Shown here piece by piece: positions 1 through 8,896 of a DNA stretch of 64,000 nucleotides. The stretch's first letter is position 1. Each line of letters starts with the position of its first letter. The translations under genes were made by a program, and so were the position numbers. The notes under the pieces were generated by a model, which ran no database searches, had not been told where the DNA came from, and saw only the letters and a program-made list of their open reading frames with translations. The DNA is from Anoxybacillus tepidamans PS2 (GTDB taxonomy: Bacteria > Bacillota > Bacilli > Bacillales > Anoxybacillaceae), in NCBI RefSeq assembly GCF_000620165.1, contig NZ_JHVN01000009.1:81540-145539 (forward strand), written 5' to 3'.

Positions 1-637
1 TTCCATTTAACTCCATTTCACCTTTGTGGAAAGTATACCATTTTAAGGAGTCAGTAAGTTGTGCTTTAAAGGTAAATGGTACATCAACGGTTACGCCGCC
101 AAGCGAATCGACAATTTGTTCAAATCCTTCAAAGTTCGTTGTAATATAATAGTCGATTGGCACATCAATCAATTCGTTGACAGCGGAAATCGTTGATTCG
201 ATGCCGCCATGCATGTATGAGTGAGTGATTTTATCTTTCCGGCCCTCCGCTGGTATATAGATCCGTGTATCGCGCGGGATGCTCAGCATGTATACTTTTT
301 TTGTAGCTGGATTTACCGTTAAAAGCATAATAACATCAGAATGACCTTCCTTAACCCCGTCTGCGATGCCCTGATTTTCAACACCGACAAGCAAAACGGT
401 CATCGGGTCTTTTCGAATTTCAATGTGTTCATGCGGTTTTTTCTTCAATTTAGAAAGGTCTAACGCTTCGTATATTTTCTCGCTTGCCTTTCTTGCTTCA
501 GAATATATCTGGTAAGCAAAAACACTTCCTGTTCCAATTAATAAAAGAAGAAACGTAAGAATAAACAAGCGGAACTTTTTGCTTTTTTTCTTTTTCTTCT
601 TTTTTAAGGATTTTCTATTTGTCCTTGAATCCATCAT
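1..637 (-). CDS. tagV: LytR-CpsA-Psr (LCP) family cell-wall ligase, TagV-like, C-terminus cut by window edge
   Basis: LCP proteins attach teichoic acids or other anionic glycopolymers to peptidoglycan outside the membrane. Read on the minus strand, the product starts with a Lys-rich cytoplasmic N-terminus, one membrane segment (about residues 22-40), then the LCP core with the motifs LLVGVEN, DVIMLLTVNP and SIPRDTRIYIP. The last includes the conserved Arg-Asp-Arg phosphate-binding region. Two adjacent ATGs (637 and 634) can serve as start; a GAGGG-type ribosome site lies just upstream. The C-terminal part lies beyond base 1. Position next to yvyE-degS matches B. subtilis tagV (yvhJ) rather than tagU or tagT, which is why TagV is chosen; the family is certain, the exact paralogue is inferred. 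Confidence 0.85.
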   Translation of the reverse strand, partial: MMDSRTNRKSLKKKKKKKSKKFRLFILTFLLLLIGTGSVFAYQIYSEARKASEKIYEALDLSKLKKKPHEHIEIRKDPMTVLLVGVENQGIADGVKEGHSDVIMLLTVNPATKKVYMLSIPRDTRIYIPAEGRKDKITHSYMHGGIESTISAVNELIDVPIDYYITTNFEGFEQIVDSLGGVTVDVPFTFKAQLTDSLKWYTFHKGEMELNG

Positions 638-746
638 AAAAACCCTCTTTTCAGTTAAAAATAGAATGGTTTGTTGTACAATAGAACATTTATTGTTTAT
701 GTCGCTCGTTTATGATCATGCTTTGCGAGACAAGTTAAAATCTTTG

Positions 747-1385
747 TCATTCTTCTACTTTCTCTTCCAAATACGTCATTTCGCCTTCTCGAATTTCTGC
801 TTTTCCGTTCGTTAAGTCGGTCATCCACTCGAGGAAAGGTTGCTTAGCGGTTTCTTCGACAAACACTTCCACTTCAACTTGGTCGAGGTAATGAATATTT
901 TTAATGGCATAAATCGAAGAGCGCAGCTCATTTTCCACTTTGCCAAGCCATGTGTAATCAATGATGACATGCATGACACGCATAAGGCGGCGTTCGACAA
1001 TCCCAGCTGCCTTTAATCCCTCAGATACCGCTTTTCCATAGGCGCGGACAAGACCGCCCGCCCCGAGTTTGATACCGCCGAAATAGCGGGTAACCACCGC
1101 TACTGTATCTTTAAGCCCTTTTTTCTTTAACACCTCGAGCATCGGAACACCAGCTGTACCGCTCGGTTCCCCATCGTCGTTTGCTTTTTGAATGTGGTCA
1201 TGCTCACCGATTAAGTAGGCCGAACAATTATGGGTTGCATCCCAATGTTTCTTTTTAATCGACTGAATAAATTGGACAGCTTCTTCTTCGGTTGTCGCCC
1301 GATTGACGTAACAAATAAAGCGCGATTTTTCCAGTACGATCTCGCTTTCCCCATATCCCTTTACGGTATAATATTTATATAGCAA
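747..1385 (-). CDS. yvyE: YvyE/YigZ (IMPACT) family protein
   Basis: This is an IMPACT/YigZ family protein of 212 residues, a family thought to act in translation or proteolysis regulation; its biochemical role is not settled. The family signature is visible as DDGEPSGTAG near residue 70, followed by TRYFGGIKLGAGGLVRAY. A longer reading from ATG 1424 adds 13 residues with no homologous look. TTG at 1385 is preferred because GAGGTG lies 9 nt upstream (1395-1400) and the protein then begins LYKYYTVKGYGE, as in relatives. It is divergent from degS and tail-to-head with the LCP gene, the same arrangement as in B. subtilis. Confidence 0.88.
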   Translation of the reverse strand: MLYKYYTVKGYGESEIVLEKSRFICYVNRATTEEEAVQFIQSIKKKHWDATHNCSAYLIGEHDHIQKANDDGEPSGTAGVPMLEVLKKKGLKDTVAVVTRYFGGIKLGAGGLVRAYGKAVSEGLKAAGIVERRLMRVMHVIIDYTWLGKVENELRSSIYAIKNIHYLDQVEVEVFVEETAKQPFLEWMTDLTNGKAEIREGEMTYLEEKVEE

Positions 1386-1658
1386 CGCTTCAAACACCTC
1401 ACTAATCACTAACAGGCAAACCATTTGTAAAACAGTTTTATTCCCAAAACGAATTTATTCACGATAAGTTTTGTAAAACATGCTATACTAAAATTGAGTA
1501 TATGGTCGAACTAGTATACCGAGAGAAATAGGTCAGCGAAAAAGTATCGCAGCTTTTTCTATTATAAATCGACAGCTTTTTTCCTTCAAATAAAACTTTT
1601 CGCTAGAAAAATTTGTTTGTTTCATACATATTTGGCTAGTTGAGCACGGGGGATTGAT

Positions 1659-2798
1659 ATGGCGTCTCAAAAAAAATTGGATGCGAAAGAATTGGATAAA
1701 ATTGTCGAAAAAATGATTGACACCGTTCACCACAGCAAAGATGAAATTTTTCATATCGGCGAGCAGTCAAGGCAAGAACATGAGCGCTTAATGAATGAGC
1801 TCAATGAGACAAAACATCTTGTTCATATCATTATTCAGGAAGCTGATCAATTAGAAACACAGGCGCGCCTTGCTCGGCAACGGCTCTCAGAAGTAAACCG
1901 ACACTTTTCCCGCTACTCAGAAATGGAAGTTCGGGAAGCCTACGAAAAAGCACATGAACTGCAAATGAAGGTCACTATGATCCGCGAGCAAGAGAAACAA
2001 TTGCGGCTGCGGCGCGATGAGTTGGAGCGGCGCATATACGGGCTTAAGGAAACGATTGAACGAGCGGACCATTTAATTGGACAAATCACTGTTGTTCTCC
2101 AGTATTTAAGCAGCGATCTTCGCCAAATCGGTGAGTTTATCGAGGGAGCGATACAAAAGCAAGAATTCGGTCTGAAAATTATTGAGGCTCAGGAGGAGGA
2201 GCGTAGACGTTTATCGCGGGAAATTCATGACGGTCCTGCGCAAATGCTGGCCCATGTGATGATGCGATCTGATTTGATAGAGCGCATCATTCGGGAGCGC
2301 AGTGTGGACGAGGCGATTCAAGAAGTACAAGATTTCAAAAAAATGGTCCGTTCTGCACTTTACGAAGTGCGAAGAATTATATATGATTTAAGACCAATGG
2401 CGCTTGATGATCTGGGCTTAATTCCTACCCTCCGTAAATATTTGCAAAATATCGAAGAATATAACAATAAAATGCAAATTTCATTTGTACATATTGGGGA
2501 AGAAAAACGATTGCCTTCCCGTTTTGAGGTGGCCATTTTTCGCCTTGTTCAAGAATCGGTCCAGAATGCGCTCAAGCATGCCGAAGCATCAGAAATTCAA
2601 GTGAAAATGGAGATTACAAAGCAGTACCTTTTTCTTATGATTAAAGATAATGGGAAAGGGTTCGATACGACGCAAAAAAAAGAAAACGCTTTTGGTTTAA
2701 TAGGGATGAAAGAACGAGTGGAACTGTTAGAAGGAACAATGAACATTCGCTCGCAAATGGGTGTGGGCACGACCATTTTTATTCAAATACCGCTCTAG
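1659..2798 (+). CDS. degS: DegS sensor histidine kinase/phosphatase
   Basis: DegS is a cytoplasmic histidine kinase that phosphorylates DegU, controlling exoenzymes, competence, motility and biofilm genes. The protein is 379 residues with no membrane segments. An N-terminal sensor and coiled-coil region (about 1-165) is followed by the HisKA_3 dimerisation helix with SREIHDGPAQ, placing the phospho-acceptor at His190. The HATPase domain follows, with N-box LVQESVQNALKHA and G-boxes DNGKGFD and FGLIGMKERV. Start ATG follows a GGGGGA site. It lies 34 nt before degU and is probably co-transcribed. Length and motifs match B. subtilis DegS closely. Confidence 0.96.
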   Translation: MASQKKLDAKELDKIVEKMIDTVHHSKDEIFHIGEQSRQEHERLMNELNETKHLVHIIIQEADQLETQARLARQRLSEVNRHFSRYSEMEVREAYEKAHELQMKVTMIREQEKQLRLRRDELERRIYGLKETIERADHLIGQITVVLQYLSSDLRQIGEFIEGAIQKQEFGLKIIEAQEEERRRLSREIHDGPAQMLAHVMMRSDLIERIIRERSVDEAIQEVQDFKKMVRSALYEVRRIIYDLRPMALDDLGLIPTLRKYLQNIEEYNNKMQISFVHIGEEKRLPSRFEVAIFRLVQESVQNALKHAEASEIQVKMEITKQYLFLMIKDNGKGFDTTQKKENAFGLIGMKERVELLEGTMNIRSQMGVGTTIFIQIPL

Positions 2799-2832
2799 TA
2801 GATGATAGAACAACAAAAGGGAGGAACGATCG

Positions 2833-3513
2833 ATGAAGACGCGCATCATTATTATTGATGACCATCAACTGTTTCGCGAAGGAGTCAAACGAATTTTACA
2901 ATTTGAAGAGCAATTTGAAATCGTAGCGGAAGGCGCCGACGGAAGCGAAGCGCTTGCGCTTGTCGAACAGTACAAACCAGATATCGTAATTATGGATATT
3001 AACATGCCGAATGTAAATGGAGTAGAAGCTACTCGTCAATTAGTCGAAACATATCCTAATACGAAAGTCGTCGTTCTCTCGATTCATGATGATGAAAACT
3101 ATGTAATGCATGCGCTCAAGACAGGAGCTTCTGGCTATTTGCTGAAAGATATGGATGCGGATACATTAGTAGAAGCGGTGAAAGTAGTAGCGGAAGGCGG
3201 CTCTTACTTGCACCCGCGCGTGACGCACAATTTAATTCAAGAGTATCGCCGCTTAGCAGCAGGAACAAACGGAAAAGAGGAAAAAACCAAGCGGGAAGTG
3301 TGCTTACCTCTTCATCTATTAACGCGCCGCGAATGCGAAGTATTGCAGCTTCTTGCAGACGGAAAAAGCAATCGCGGCATCGGCGAGGCGCTGTTTATTA
3401 GTGAAAAAACGGTGAAAAACCATGTAAGCAACATTTTGCAAAAGTTAAATGTGAACGACCGTACGCAAGCGGTTGTCGTAGCTATAAAAAACGGATGGGT
3501 GGAAGTGCGTTAA
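2833..3513 (+). CDS. degU: DegU response regulator
   Basis: DegU is the NarL/FixJ-type response regulator partnered with DegS. In Bacilli it activates competence, exoprotease and biofilm genes and modulates flagellar genes. The receiver domain covers about residues 1-120, with the acidic pair DD at 9-10, phospho-acceptor Asp55 in [10 protein letters not shown], and Lys in YLLKDMD. A LuxR-type helix-turn-helix fills residues 163-226 ([31 protein letters not shown]). A good ribosome site (GGGAGGAAC) precedes the ATG. The gene is followed directly by a strong terminator, closing the degSU operon. Confidence 0.96.
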   Translation: MKTRIIIIDDHQLFREGVKRILQFEEQFEIVAEGADGSEALALVEQYKPDIVIMDINMPNVNGVEATRQLVETYPNTKVVVLSIHDDENYVMHALKTGASGYLLKDMDADTLVEAVKVVAEGGSYLHPRVTHNLIQEYRRLAAGTNGKEEKTKREVCLPLHLLTRRECEVLQLLADGKSNRGIGEALFISEKTVKNHVSNILQKLNVNDRTQAVVVAIKNGWVEVR

Positions 3514-3516
3514 CGA

Positions 3517-3545
3517 GGTTGCCGAATGCTTCGGCAGCCTTTTTT
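3517..3545 (+). terminator. Rho-independent terminator after degU
   Basis: Ten-base stem (GGTTGCCGAA with TTCGGCAGCC, one G-U pair), a three-base loop TGC, then six T residues. It begins four bases after the degU stop and separates degSU from the degV-comF genes. Confidence 0.9.
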
Positions 3546-3610
3546 AATGCAAAGTGCGGCATTTTTCGCTACAATGTAATCAAGAATAAGAGCGAGGCAG
3601 GTATCGATTT

Positions 3611-4453
3611 ATGAGAACGGCTATTGTTACAGATAGTACGGCATATATCCCAAAAATCGTGCGCGAATCGCTGCGCATTCATATGATTCCGCTGAGTGTG
3701 ACCTTCGGCAACGAAACGTACCGTGAGGAAATCGATATCGACGCGGAACAATTTTTTGTCGAAGTAAAGCAACACAAGCACCTTCCGACCACATCGCAAC
3801 CGCCGATAGGAGCGTTTGTCGAACTGTTCGAGACGCTTGCAAAAGAATATGATGCCGTCATTAGCATCCATCTGTCAAGCGGCATCAGCGGTACGTACCA
3901 AGGAGCGGTGACCGCAGGGACGATGGTGGATGGCATCGATGTTTATCCGTATGATTCTGAAATTAGCTGCATGGCGCAAGGTTTTTATGTTCTTGAAGCG
4001 GCGCGTATGGCATCTGAAGGGCGTACACCTGATGAAATCATTGCTCGGCTTGATGAAATTAAAAAATCGTTGCGGGCGTATTTTATGGTGGACGATTTAA
4101 TCCACTTGCAGCGCGGCGGCCGGTTGAGCGGCGCGCAGGCGTTCATCGGCAGCCTTCTTCAAGTAAAACCGCTTCTTCATTTTGAAAACAAAGTTATTGT
4201 GCCGTTTGAAAAAATTAGGACAAGAAAAAAGGCGATAAAAAGAATCGAGGAGCTGCTTGCTGAAGACGCGAAGTTAGGCGTACCGATGAAAGCCGCGATC
4301 ATCCACGCCAACCGCTTAGGCGAAGCTAAAGCGTGGAAGAGCGAACTCGAGGAAGTATATACGAACGTAGAATTTTCGATTAGCTATTTCGGGCCCGTCA
4401 TAGGAACACATTTAGGTGAGGGGGCGCTGGGCCTTGCTTGGTATCGTCCGTAG
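3611..4453 (+). CDS. DegV family fatty-acid-binding protein
   Basis: DegV/FakB-type proteins bind a fatty acid and present it to a FakA-type kinase; the family is widespread and often duplicated. The 280-residue protein shows the family N-terminus IVTDSTAYIP, the lipid-contacting motif TTSQPPIGAF, and HLSSGISGTYQ, PYDSEISCMAQG and DLIHLQRGGRLS. It occupies the position of B. subtilis yviA between degU and comFA. The ribosome site before the ATG is weak. The specific fatty acid and partner kinase cannot be read from the sequence. Confidence 0.92.
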   Translation: MRTAIVTDSTAYIPKIVRESLRIHMIPLSVTFGNETYREEIDIDAEQFFVEVKQHKHLPTTSQPPIGAFVELFETLAKEYDAVISIHLSSGISGTYQGAVTAGTMVDGIDVYPYDSEISCMAQGFYVLEAARMASEGRTPDEIIARLDEIKKSLRAYFMVDDLIHLQRGGRLSGAQAFIGSLLQVKPLLHFENKVIVPFEKIRTRKKAIKRIEELLAEDAKLGVPMKAAIIHANRLGEAKAWKSELEEVYTNVEFSISYFGPVIGTHLGEGALGLAWYRP

Positions 4454-4460
4454 ATGATCG

Positions 4461-4498
4461 GCGCCGCTATATTTTGTGGCGCTTCCTCCCTTTTTACT
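4461..4498 (+). terminator. Possible weak terminator after degV
   Basis: A seven-base GC-rich stem (GCGCCGC/GTGGCGC) with an eight-base loop, followed after a short spacer by a T-rich run. It lies 8 nt after the degV stop. The T-run is displaced from the stem, so termination may be partial. Confidence 0.5.
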
Positions 4499-4550
4499 AC
4501 AACATGCATGAGTATCGATTGACTTTGAGCAGCCCGCCGATTCATCACAA

Positions 4551-6053
4551 GTGGAGGGATATGATGCGATTGATACATGGTCAAACGCTCTGTACGACAG
4601 AGACACCAGCAAAAGGTGGTGGGAAGCTGTGCCGTCGAATCGTACTTCTGTAATTTCCCCACAGAAGCATCCTCATGTTTCTTCTTCTGAACTTTTGGCG
4701 TTTCTTGCTGGCAAGCGCTTTCTTCTTGATGAACTGCCGTTTCCTCCCGAACTGATCCAATCCCACTATGAACATGGATATCTATCGTATCAAGAGGGAA
4801 TTGTCCGAACGGAGCATGGCTATCAATGCATGCGCTGCGGCAACCGACAGGTGCATTTATTCGCTTCTTTTATGTGTGCTCGTTGTGGAAAGATGTGTAC
4901 CTATTGCCGTCAATGTATTGCGATGGGACGGGTGAGCGAGTGCACACCGCTTGTTATTTCAGCATTTCCAATTGAATCTACTGTCTACGAACAACCGCTC
5001 GTTTGGAACGGTGCGCTTTCTAAGGGACAACGGCAGGCGGCCGAAGCAGTAACGAGAGCGATCGAGAACAATGAAGAATGGCTGGTATGGGCGGTCTGTG
5101 GCGCGGGAAAGACAGAGGTGCTTTTTCCTGGCATTAATCGCGCGCTGGAACTTGGGAAACGTGTTTGTATCGCGACACCAAGGACTGATGTGGTGTTGGA
5201 ATTGGCTCCCCGCCTTCAACAAGCATTCCCATCCGTGCCGGTCATTGCTTTGTACGGGGGAAGCGAAGATCGCAGCAAACAAGCGCCTCTTGTCATCGCC
5301 ACGACTCATCAGCTGCTGCGATTTTATCGCGCCTTTGACACGATGATTATCGATGAAGTCGACGCGTTTCCGTATTCGGTGGAACCGATGCTGCAATATG
5401 CGACAGAACAAGCTCGGCGCGAAACCGCTTCCCTCATTTACTTAACCGCTACTCCTCATCAATCATGGCAGCAAGAAATCAAGCGGGGAAGACGAAAGGC
5501 CATTACCATCCCTGCGCGCTACCACGGATATCCTCTTCCTATTCCGTCGTTTGAATGGTGCGGCAATTGGCGGAAAAAAGTAAAGCGCGGAACGCTTCCT
5601 GCCAACGTATATGCATGGATCCGAAAAAGAATTCAAACAGGCAAACAAGCATTTTTGTTTGTTCCGCATATTGAGTTACTGCAGCGTGTCGTCTCGATTT
5701 TAAAACCGTTCGACCATCGAATTGAGGGAGTGCACGCTGAAGACGATGAAAGAAAGGAAAAAGTTCGCGCATTTCGCAAAGGAGAGATTCCTCTTTTAGT
5801 CACGACGACGATTTTAGAACGGGGAGTAACCGTTCCGAATATCGATGTGGCTGTGCTAGGGGCGGAAGATGACATATTTACAGAAGGAGCGCTCGTCCAA
5901 ATTGCCGGAAGGGTTGGGCGAAGCGCACATTATCCGAACGGGGACATCCGTTTTTTTCATTACGGAAAGACAAGAGCGATGGTCCAAGCACGGAGACAAA
6001 TCATTCGCATGAATAAAGAAGCAACAGAAAGGGGGCTATTAAAGAGTCCATGA
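4551..6053 (+). CDS. comFA: ComFA, DNA-uptake ATPase/helicase
   Basis: ComFA is a DEAD-box-like ATPase that helps drive single-stranded DNA into the cell during transformation. An N-terminal four-cysteine zinc motif (CMRCGN ... CARCGK, with CTYCRQC) comes first. Helicase motifs follow: WAVCGAGKTEV (Walker A, about residue 184), IIDEVDAFPY (motif II, about 267), TTTILERGVTVP and QIAGRVGR (motif VI). The open frame starts at GTG 4551, which lacks a clear ribosome site. A strong GGAGGG at 4553-4558 instead serves ATGs at 4561/4564 in another frame that stops at 4653, so the first ~35 residues are uncertain. The stop overlaps comFC by four bases (ATGA). No comFB lies between them. Confidence 0.92.
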   Translation: MEGYDAIDTWSNALYDRDTSKRWWEAVPSNRTSVISPQKHPHVSSSELLAFLAGKRFLLDELPFPPELIQSHYEHGYLSYQEGIVRTEHGYQCMRCGNRQVHLFASFMCARCGKMCTYCRQCIAMGRVSECTPLVISAFPIESTVYEQPLVWNGALSKGQRQAAEAVTRAIENNEEWLVWAVCGAGKTEVLFPGINRALELGKRVCIATPRTDVVLELAPRLQQAFPSVPVIALYGGSEDRSKQAPLVIATTHQLLRFYRAFDTMIIDEVDAFPYSVEPMLQYATEQARRETASLIYLTATPHQSWQQEIKRGRRKAITIPARYHGYPLPIPSFEWCGNWRKKVKRGTLPANVYAWIRKRIQTGKQAFLFVPHIELLQRVVSILKPFDHRIEGVHAEDDERKEKVRAFRKGEIPLLVTTTILERGVTVPNIDVAVLGAEDDIFTEGALVQIAGRVGRSAHYPNGDIRFFHYGKTRAMVQARRQIIRMNKEATERGLLKSP

Positions 6054-6766
6054 GCGAATATTGTCTGTTGTGCCATCGGCGTTATGCGCAGCGAATGAGC
6101 TGGAGACATTTGTTGATGTTGAAACAGACAGACGTGCTTTGCCATGAATGCCGTTGCTCTTTTGTCCTGATTGCTGGGGATCTATGCGAATGCTGCGGCC
6201 GTCCGTTTGACCGCGTTGACGAATCGTATCGGCAAGGGGAATTATGCATCGATTGCGTCCGCTGGAAGCATGACAGTACATGGAGCGGCGTGTTAACGAA
6301 AAATCGATCCGTGTACGTGTACGATGCTTTTATGAAAGAGGTGATTGCCCGCTGGAAGTTTCGTGGGGACTATGCGCTCGTTGAAGCGTTTCGTACCGAT
6401 ATGTGCCGTGAATTTTTCCGCCATTTTCCGCGCAATTCGATTCTCGTCCCGATCCCGCTAAGTTCCGCACGTTTATATGAACGAGGCTTTAATCAGGCTA
6501 AAGCGCTCGCCGAATTGCTTGGCCTTCCAATTTTAGACGCATTAGAACGATTCGATTCGGCAAAGCAGTCAAAAAAATCGAGGCATGAGCGGCTTGAAAC
6601 GGATCGTGTTTTTCACTTGCGTTCGGATGTATCGCTGCCCGCTGGCGCTTCATTCGTGCTGATTGACGATATTTACACAACGGGAACAACGGTCCATCAT
6701 GCGGCGAAAGTACTACGCCACGCTGGTGCTGTCGATATTTCTTCCTTCACTCTCGCCCGCTCATAA
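6050..6766 (+). CDS. comFC: ComFC, amidophosphoribosyltransferase-like competence protein
   Basis: ComFC (GntX/ComF family) is required for efficient transformation and acts with ComFA on incoming DNA. The 238-residue protein has an N-terminal zinc-binding region with four Cys pairs (CLLCHRR, CHECR, CECCGR, CIDCVRW). The C-terminal phosphoribosyltransferase fold carries the PRPP-binding motif VLIDDIYTTGTTV. Translation is probably coupled to comFA through the ATGA overlap. The gene ends just before a sigma-D promoter that starts the flagellar operon, so read-through from comF could also reach flgM, as described in B. subtilis. Confidence 0.94.
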   Translation: MSEYCLLCHRRYAQRMSWRHLLMLKQTDVLCHECRCSFVLIAGDLCECCGRPFDRVDESYRQGELCIDCVRWKHDSTWSGVLTKNRSVYVYDAFMKEVIARWKFRGDYALVEAFRTDMCREFFRHFPRNSILVPIPLSSARLYERGFNQAKALAELLGLPILDALERFDSAKQSKKSRHERLETDRVFHLRSDVSLPAGASFVLIDDIYTTGTTVHHAAKVLRHAGAVDISSFTLARS

Positions 6767-6783
6767 CTGGAGAGGATTGCCCG

Positions 6784-6811
6784 TAAACATTCAGCAAAAT
6801 CGTGCCGATAT
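6784..6811 (+). promoter_or_regulatory. Sigma-D (flagellar) promoter before the FliK-like gene
   Basis: TAAA at 6784-6787, a 16-base spacer, then GCCGATAT at 6804-6811. This is a full match to the B. subtilis sigma-D consensus. It sits 39 bases before the ATG of the FliK-like gene and 18 bases after the comFC stop, so it is well placed to drive a motility transcript starting there. Confidence 0.88.
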
Positions 6812-6849
6812 AAAAAATAGCAAATATGAAAGAGCGGAGTGTGTCACGA

Positions 6850-8631
6850 ATGCAAATTTTCAACGATTGGAGCGCGAACCTTCCTGCCAATAACGAGCCC
6901 GTCTCTTCAATAAAAGAAGGAGAAACCGTCTTTGCAACCATTAAACAAAAACTCAATGACCACGAGGCGATTGTGACGATAAAAGGACAAGATTGGCATG
7001 TCCGTTTTCAAGACAATCTACCGAATACGGAGAAGCTGGCTATACAAATTACAGGGATGCATGAAGGGACCCTCGATGTCAAAGCGGCGGCGCCGAAATC
7101 GCCCATGCTAGGCGTCGAAGGAACTGTGCTAGCGAAAATTGAACAGTTATTAAGCAAGCAAGGCATCCGTTTGACGAATGAAGAGAAAGCAGCACTGAAA
7201 AGATTTATAGAGCGGGCCAAAGGAACGATGGAAGAAAAGCTTGCAACGATTCAAGCCCTTGCCAATAAAAAACTTCCTATGACGGATATTCATTTGCAGT
7301 CGGTTCATGAAACGTTGCATGGCGAGCCGCTAGGGGACATTTTAACAAAAATCATGGAAGCTGGCCGTTTCCTGTCCAACGATGAAGCGGCAAAGAATAA
7401 GCCGCGGGCGGATCAACCTGCCGACCTTACAGATTCGGAGCTTCCTTCTCCAACGGACAGCAAGGATGTTTCTAGCGGGGATCACTTCGCAGCGCAATGG
7501 ACATACGGGAATGAGGAATGGTTTTCTGGGCTTTCGATTCAAACGAAAGACATCATCGTTCGGACGGTGAGTGAAAAAATGGCGCGGGCGTCGGATGAAT
7601 TTAGGCAGCTGCAGAAAGAAATCGGACAAAAGCTTGAAAATGCCCAGGTGCTATTAGCAAATGCCCAACCTCAGGCACGACAGCAAGGAAAAATGTTTAT
7701 TGAAGCGGCGATTCATACGTTAGACCGCGCCATTTTACAAGGGCAATTTATGCTGTTTGCCGATATGGGCACGGAAAAACAGTTGTTGCAAGCAAGCGCG
7801 AAATTGGGAGAAGCGAAGCAATTGCTAGCGGCTAGAAAGCCAAACGAAGCCTTGTCGATCGTTCAAGAGGTCAAAAAGGTCGTTGAGGCATTGCGCTTTG
7901 AGCCTGCCGATGTAAAGGTCAAACATTTTGTTTCGGAACTAGAGCTAAACGAGCAGAAAACATCTGCTTCGCAACAAGTAGCTGCGCAGCTGGAACGGTT
8001 TTTTAAAGCACCTAGCGAACCGTTTTCAGCAAGAAATACATTTGAGCAAATACGCCGTCTCGGCATGCAGCACGAAAACGAACTATCGCAAATGTCAGCG
8101 AAAAATGAAGCAACGCCGTTAAAAAATATGAAATCGCTATTGATGAGCATGGCCGAAGGAAACGAAGAAGCGGCCCGCCAAGCCGAAGGAGCAGTAGCCA
8201 ATATTACAGGACAGCAGCTATTAAGCAAGTTTGAGGCAAAAAGCTCCATGCAAACAATGGTGTATCAATTGCCGTTGATGATGAAAGATCAAATCGAAAC
8301 AGTCAATGTGTACTTAAATTCCCGCAATGATGACGGGAAGCTTGATTGGCAAAACTGCAATTTATATTTTTTGTTTGATACGGAGAAGTATGGAAAAATC
8401 GGATTGTTTCTTCAGGCGGCCGATCGCAATTTAGCTATTACGATCAAGAGCGATCACCCGCAAATGGAAGAAGCTTTAAAGCCGCTTATTGAAGGAACAA
8501 AGGAAAATTTACAGCAGATCGGTTACAATGTAAGTAAGATTACTTTCGCTCCGATGAATGAACAGCCAGCCTCGCCTACGTTATCAATCAAAGAGGCAAA
8601 CAACGAGAAAGGTTATGATATAACGATATGA
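6850..8631 (+). CDS. FliK-like flagellar hook-length-control-type protein
   Basis: The 593-residue protein is low in recognisable motifs for most of its length, rich in Glu, Lys, Gln and Ala. It ends with a FliK-C-like region (about residues 480-593: YQLPLMMKDQIETVNVYLNS, NLYFLFDTEKYGKIGLFLQA). FliK proteins measure hook length and trigger the export-specificity switch of the flagellar type III apparatus by contacting the FlhB C-domain. Here the next gene is an isolated FlhB C-domain, overlapping by four bases. The pair resembles B. subtilis YlqG-YlqH but lies in a sigma-D operon. ATG 6850 is chosen over 6826 because GGAG is spaced 10 nt from it. The role in hook length is inference. Confidence 0.72.
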   Translation: MQIFNDWSANLPANNEPVSSIKEGETVFATIKQKLNDHEAIVTIKGQDWHVRFQDNLPNTEKLAIQITGMHEGTLDVKAAAPKSPMLGVEGTVLAKIEQLLSKQGIRLTNEEKAALKRFIERAKGTMEEKLATIQALANKKLPMTDIHLQSVHETLHGEPLGDILTKIMEAGRFLSNDEAAKNKPRADQPADLTDSELPSPTDSKDVSSGDHFAAQWTYGNEEWFSGLSIQTKDIIVRTVSEKMARASDEFRQLQKEIGQKLENAQVLLANAQPQARQQGKMFIEAAIHTLDRAILQGQFMLFADMGTEKQLLQASAKLGEAKQLLAARKPNEALSIVQEVKKVVEALRFEPADVKVKHFVSELELNEQKTSASQQVAAQLERFFKAPSEPFSARNTFEQIRRLGMQHENELSQMSAKNEATPLKNMKSLLMSMAEGNEEAARQAEGAVANITGQQLLSKFEAKSSMQTMVYQLPLMMKDQIETVNVYLNSRNDDGKLDWQNCNLYFLFDTEKYGKIGLFLQAADRNLAITIKSDHPQMEEALKPLIEGTKENLQQIGYNVSKITFAPMNEQPASPTLSIKEANNEKGYDITI

Positions 8632-8885
8632 AAAACCAGTATGGAAGTTATTTTTCGGCATTAACCCGCTATGAAGAAGAAGCAAACCGTCTATTAGAAG
8701 AGCCGCGGCGGAATATAAGCGTGACAAGAGATATTATCGAATGCGCCAAGCAGAAAAACATACCGATCCAACAGGATGAAACTCTCATTGAGCATTTAGC
8801 GGATTCAGAGAACCGCGTCCCTTCGCAGCTTTACGCCGTTATCGGAGAAATTTTGCGTCTCATCAAAAACATTGAAGAAAAATAG
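8628..8885 (+). CDS. Stand-alone FlhB C-terminal-domain-like protein (YlqH-like)
   Basis: This 85-residue protein resembles the part of FlhB lying after its self-cleavage site: IIECAKQKNIPIQQDETLIE, then RVPSQLYAVIGEILRLI. In FlhB this domain is the export switch. There is no membrane part and no NPTH cleavage motif, so it cannot be the export-gate protein itself. B. subtilis YlqH is the nearest known type. It overlaps the FliK-like gene by four bases (ATGA), implying coupled translation, and lies 11 nt before a YaaR-like gene. A soluble partner or decoy for the FliK-like protein is plausible but unproven. Confidence 0.78.
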   Translation: MKNQYGSYFSALTRYEEEANRLLEEPRRNISVTRDIIECAKQKNIPIQQDETLIEHLADSENRVPSQLYAVIGEILRLIKNIEEK

Positions 8886-8896
8886 GGGCGGTGCAT

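Noticed and set aside
7750..7760. GCCGATAT inside the FliK-like gene as a sigma-D promoter
   Set aside because: No TAAA-like element at the right distance and the site is inside coding sequence.
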